Shown here: positions 63,946 to 64,000 of the stretch, in pieces
Layout: the number at the start of each line of letters is the position of its first letter
How positions within the stretch are numbered: position 1 is the first letter of the stretch
NCBI GenBank assembly: GCA_963615055.1
Contig: CAVEFO010000001.1
Coordinates: forward strand, 49,988-113,987
Reading direction: 5' to 3'
Length of the DNA stretch: 64,000 bases
Origin: UBA1822 sp963615055
GTDB taxonomy: Bacteria; Bacillota; Negativicutes; Veillonellales; Dialisteraceae
Notes under the pieces: generated by a model
Seen by the model: only the letters and a program-made list of their open reading frames with translations
Database searches by the model: none
Told to the model about the DNA's origin: nothing
Position numbers and translations under genes: made by a program

Positions 63946-64000
63946 TGTACCGACCCCCAAAAGTTAGACCTAAATTCTAACGATTGGAGGTCGGTATTTT
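63946..64000 (+). mobile_element. IS3-family insertion sequence, left end
   Basis: TGTACCGACCCCCAAAAGTT starts with the TG terminus usual for IS3-type elements; the following CTAACGATTGGAGGTCGGTA contains a ribosome-site-like GGAGG leading towards a transposase orfA beyond the window. Recognised by memory of similar termini; the rest is outside. Confidence 0.6.

Overview
The window looks like chromosome from a Gram-negative-type Firmicute of the class Negativicutes (Selenomonas/Megasphaera/Dialister-like; the genus cannot be settled by eye). Firmicute markers (FapR, YlqD, YlxM, the SCIFF peptide and its maturase, a type I toxin, a type II-A CRISPR system) sit beside outer-membrane features (secretin, LptD-like barrel, HldE heptose enzyme). 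Most of the DNA is GC-rich; the end of cas9 and the right-end glycosyltransferase genes are visibly AT-richer.

Left third (1-29 kb): fapR-plsX-fabH lipid operon; an ABC-F ATPase, a secretin and its GspC/PilP-like partner; pgi; a three-gene envelope cluster; the SCIFF peptide and radical SAM maturase; a DUF47-PiT phosphate pair; a 20-residue type I toxin with a convergent antisense RNA; rubrerythrin; a LysR regulator divergent from pyruvate:ferredoxin oxidoreductase; two poorly characterised proteins; dapL, ychF, hldE and an HD hydrolase.

Middle (29-48 kb): rpoBC; a three-gene nitrogenase-like operon (H, D-like and K-like subunits) without the cofactor-ligand Cys of real nitrogenases; tRNA-Leu(UAG); yebC; and the ylxM-ffh-rpsP-khpA-ylqD-rimM-trmD-RNA methyltransferase translation cluster. 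Intergenic gaps hold three families of repeats: heptanucleotide tandem runs at gene 3' ends, a ~70-base tandem and inverted element, and long palindromes.

Right third (48-64 kb): a small type II-A CRISPR-Cas locus (tracrRNA, cas9, cas1, cas2, csn2, one spacer between two 36-base repeats). Cas9 is cut by a single in-frame TAG exactly at the start of its PAM-interacting domain. After copA, a metallo-beta-lactamase-fold protein and a LarA-like protein comes a serine recombinase beside a ~120-base segment bounded by inverted repeats built like serine-invertase crossover sites. The segment carries a strong promoter that now points away from a downstream gtr-like glycan-modification operon. I read this as a phase-variable promoter switch caught in the OFF state. 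An IS3-type end closes the window.

The most noteworthy items are the predicted invertible promoter controlling the gtr-like operon, the amber-split Cas9, the nitrogenase-like operon, and the toxin/antisense pair with duplicated 5' ends.
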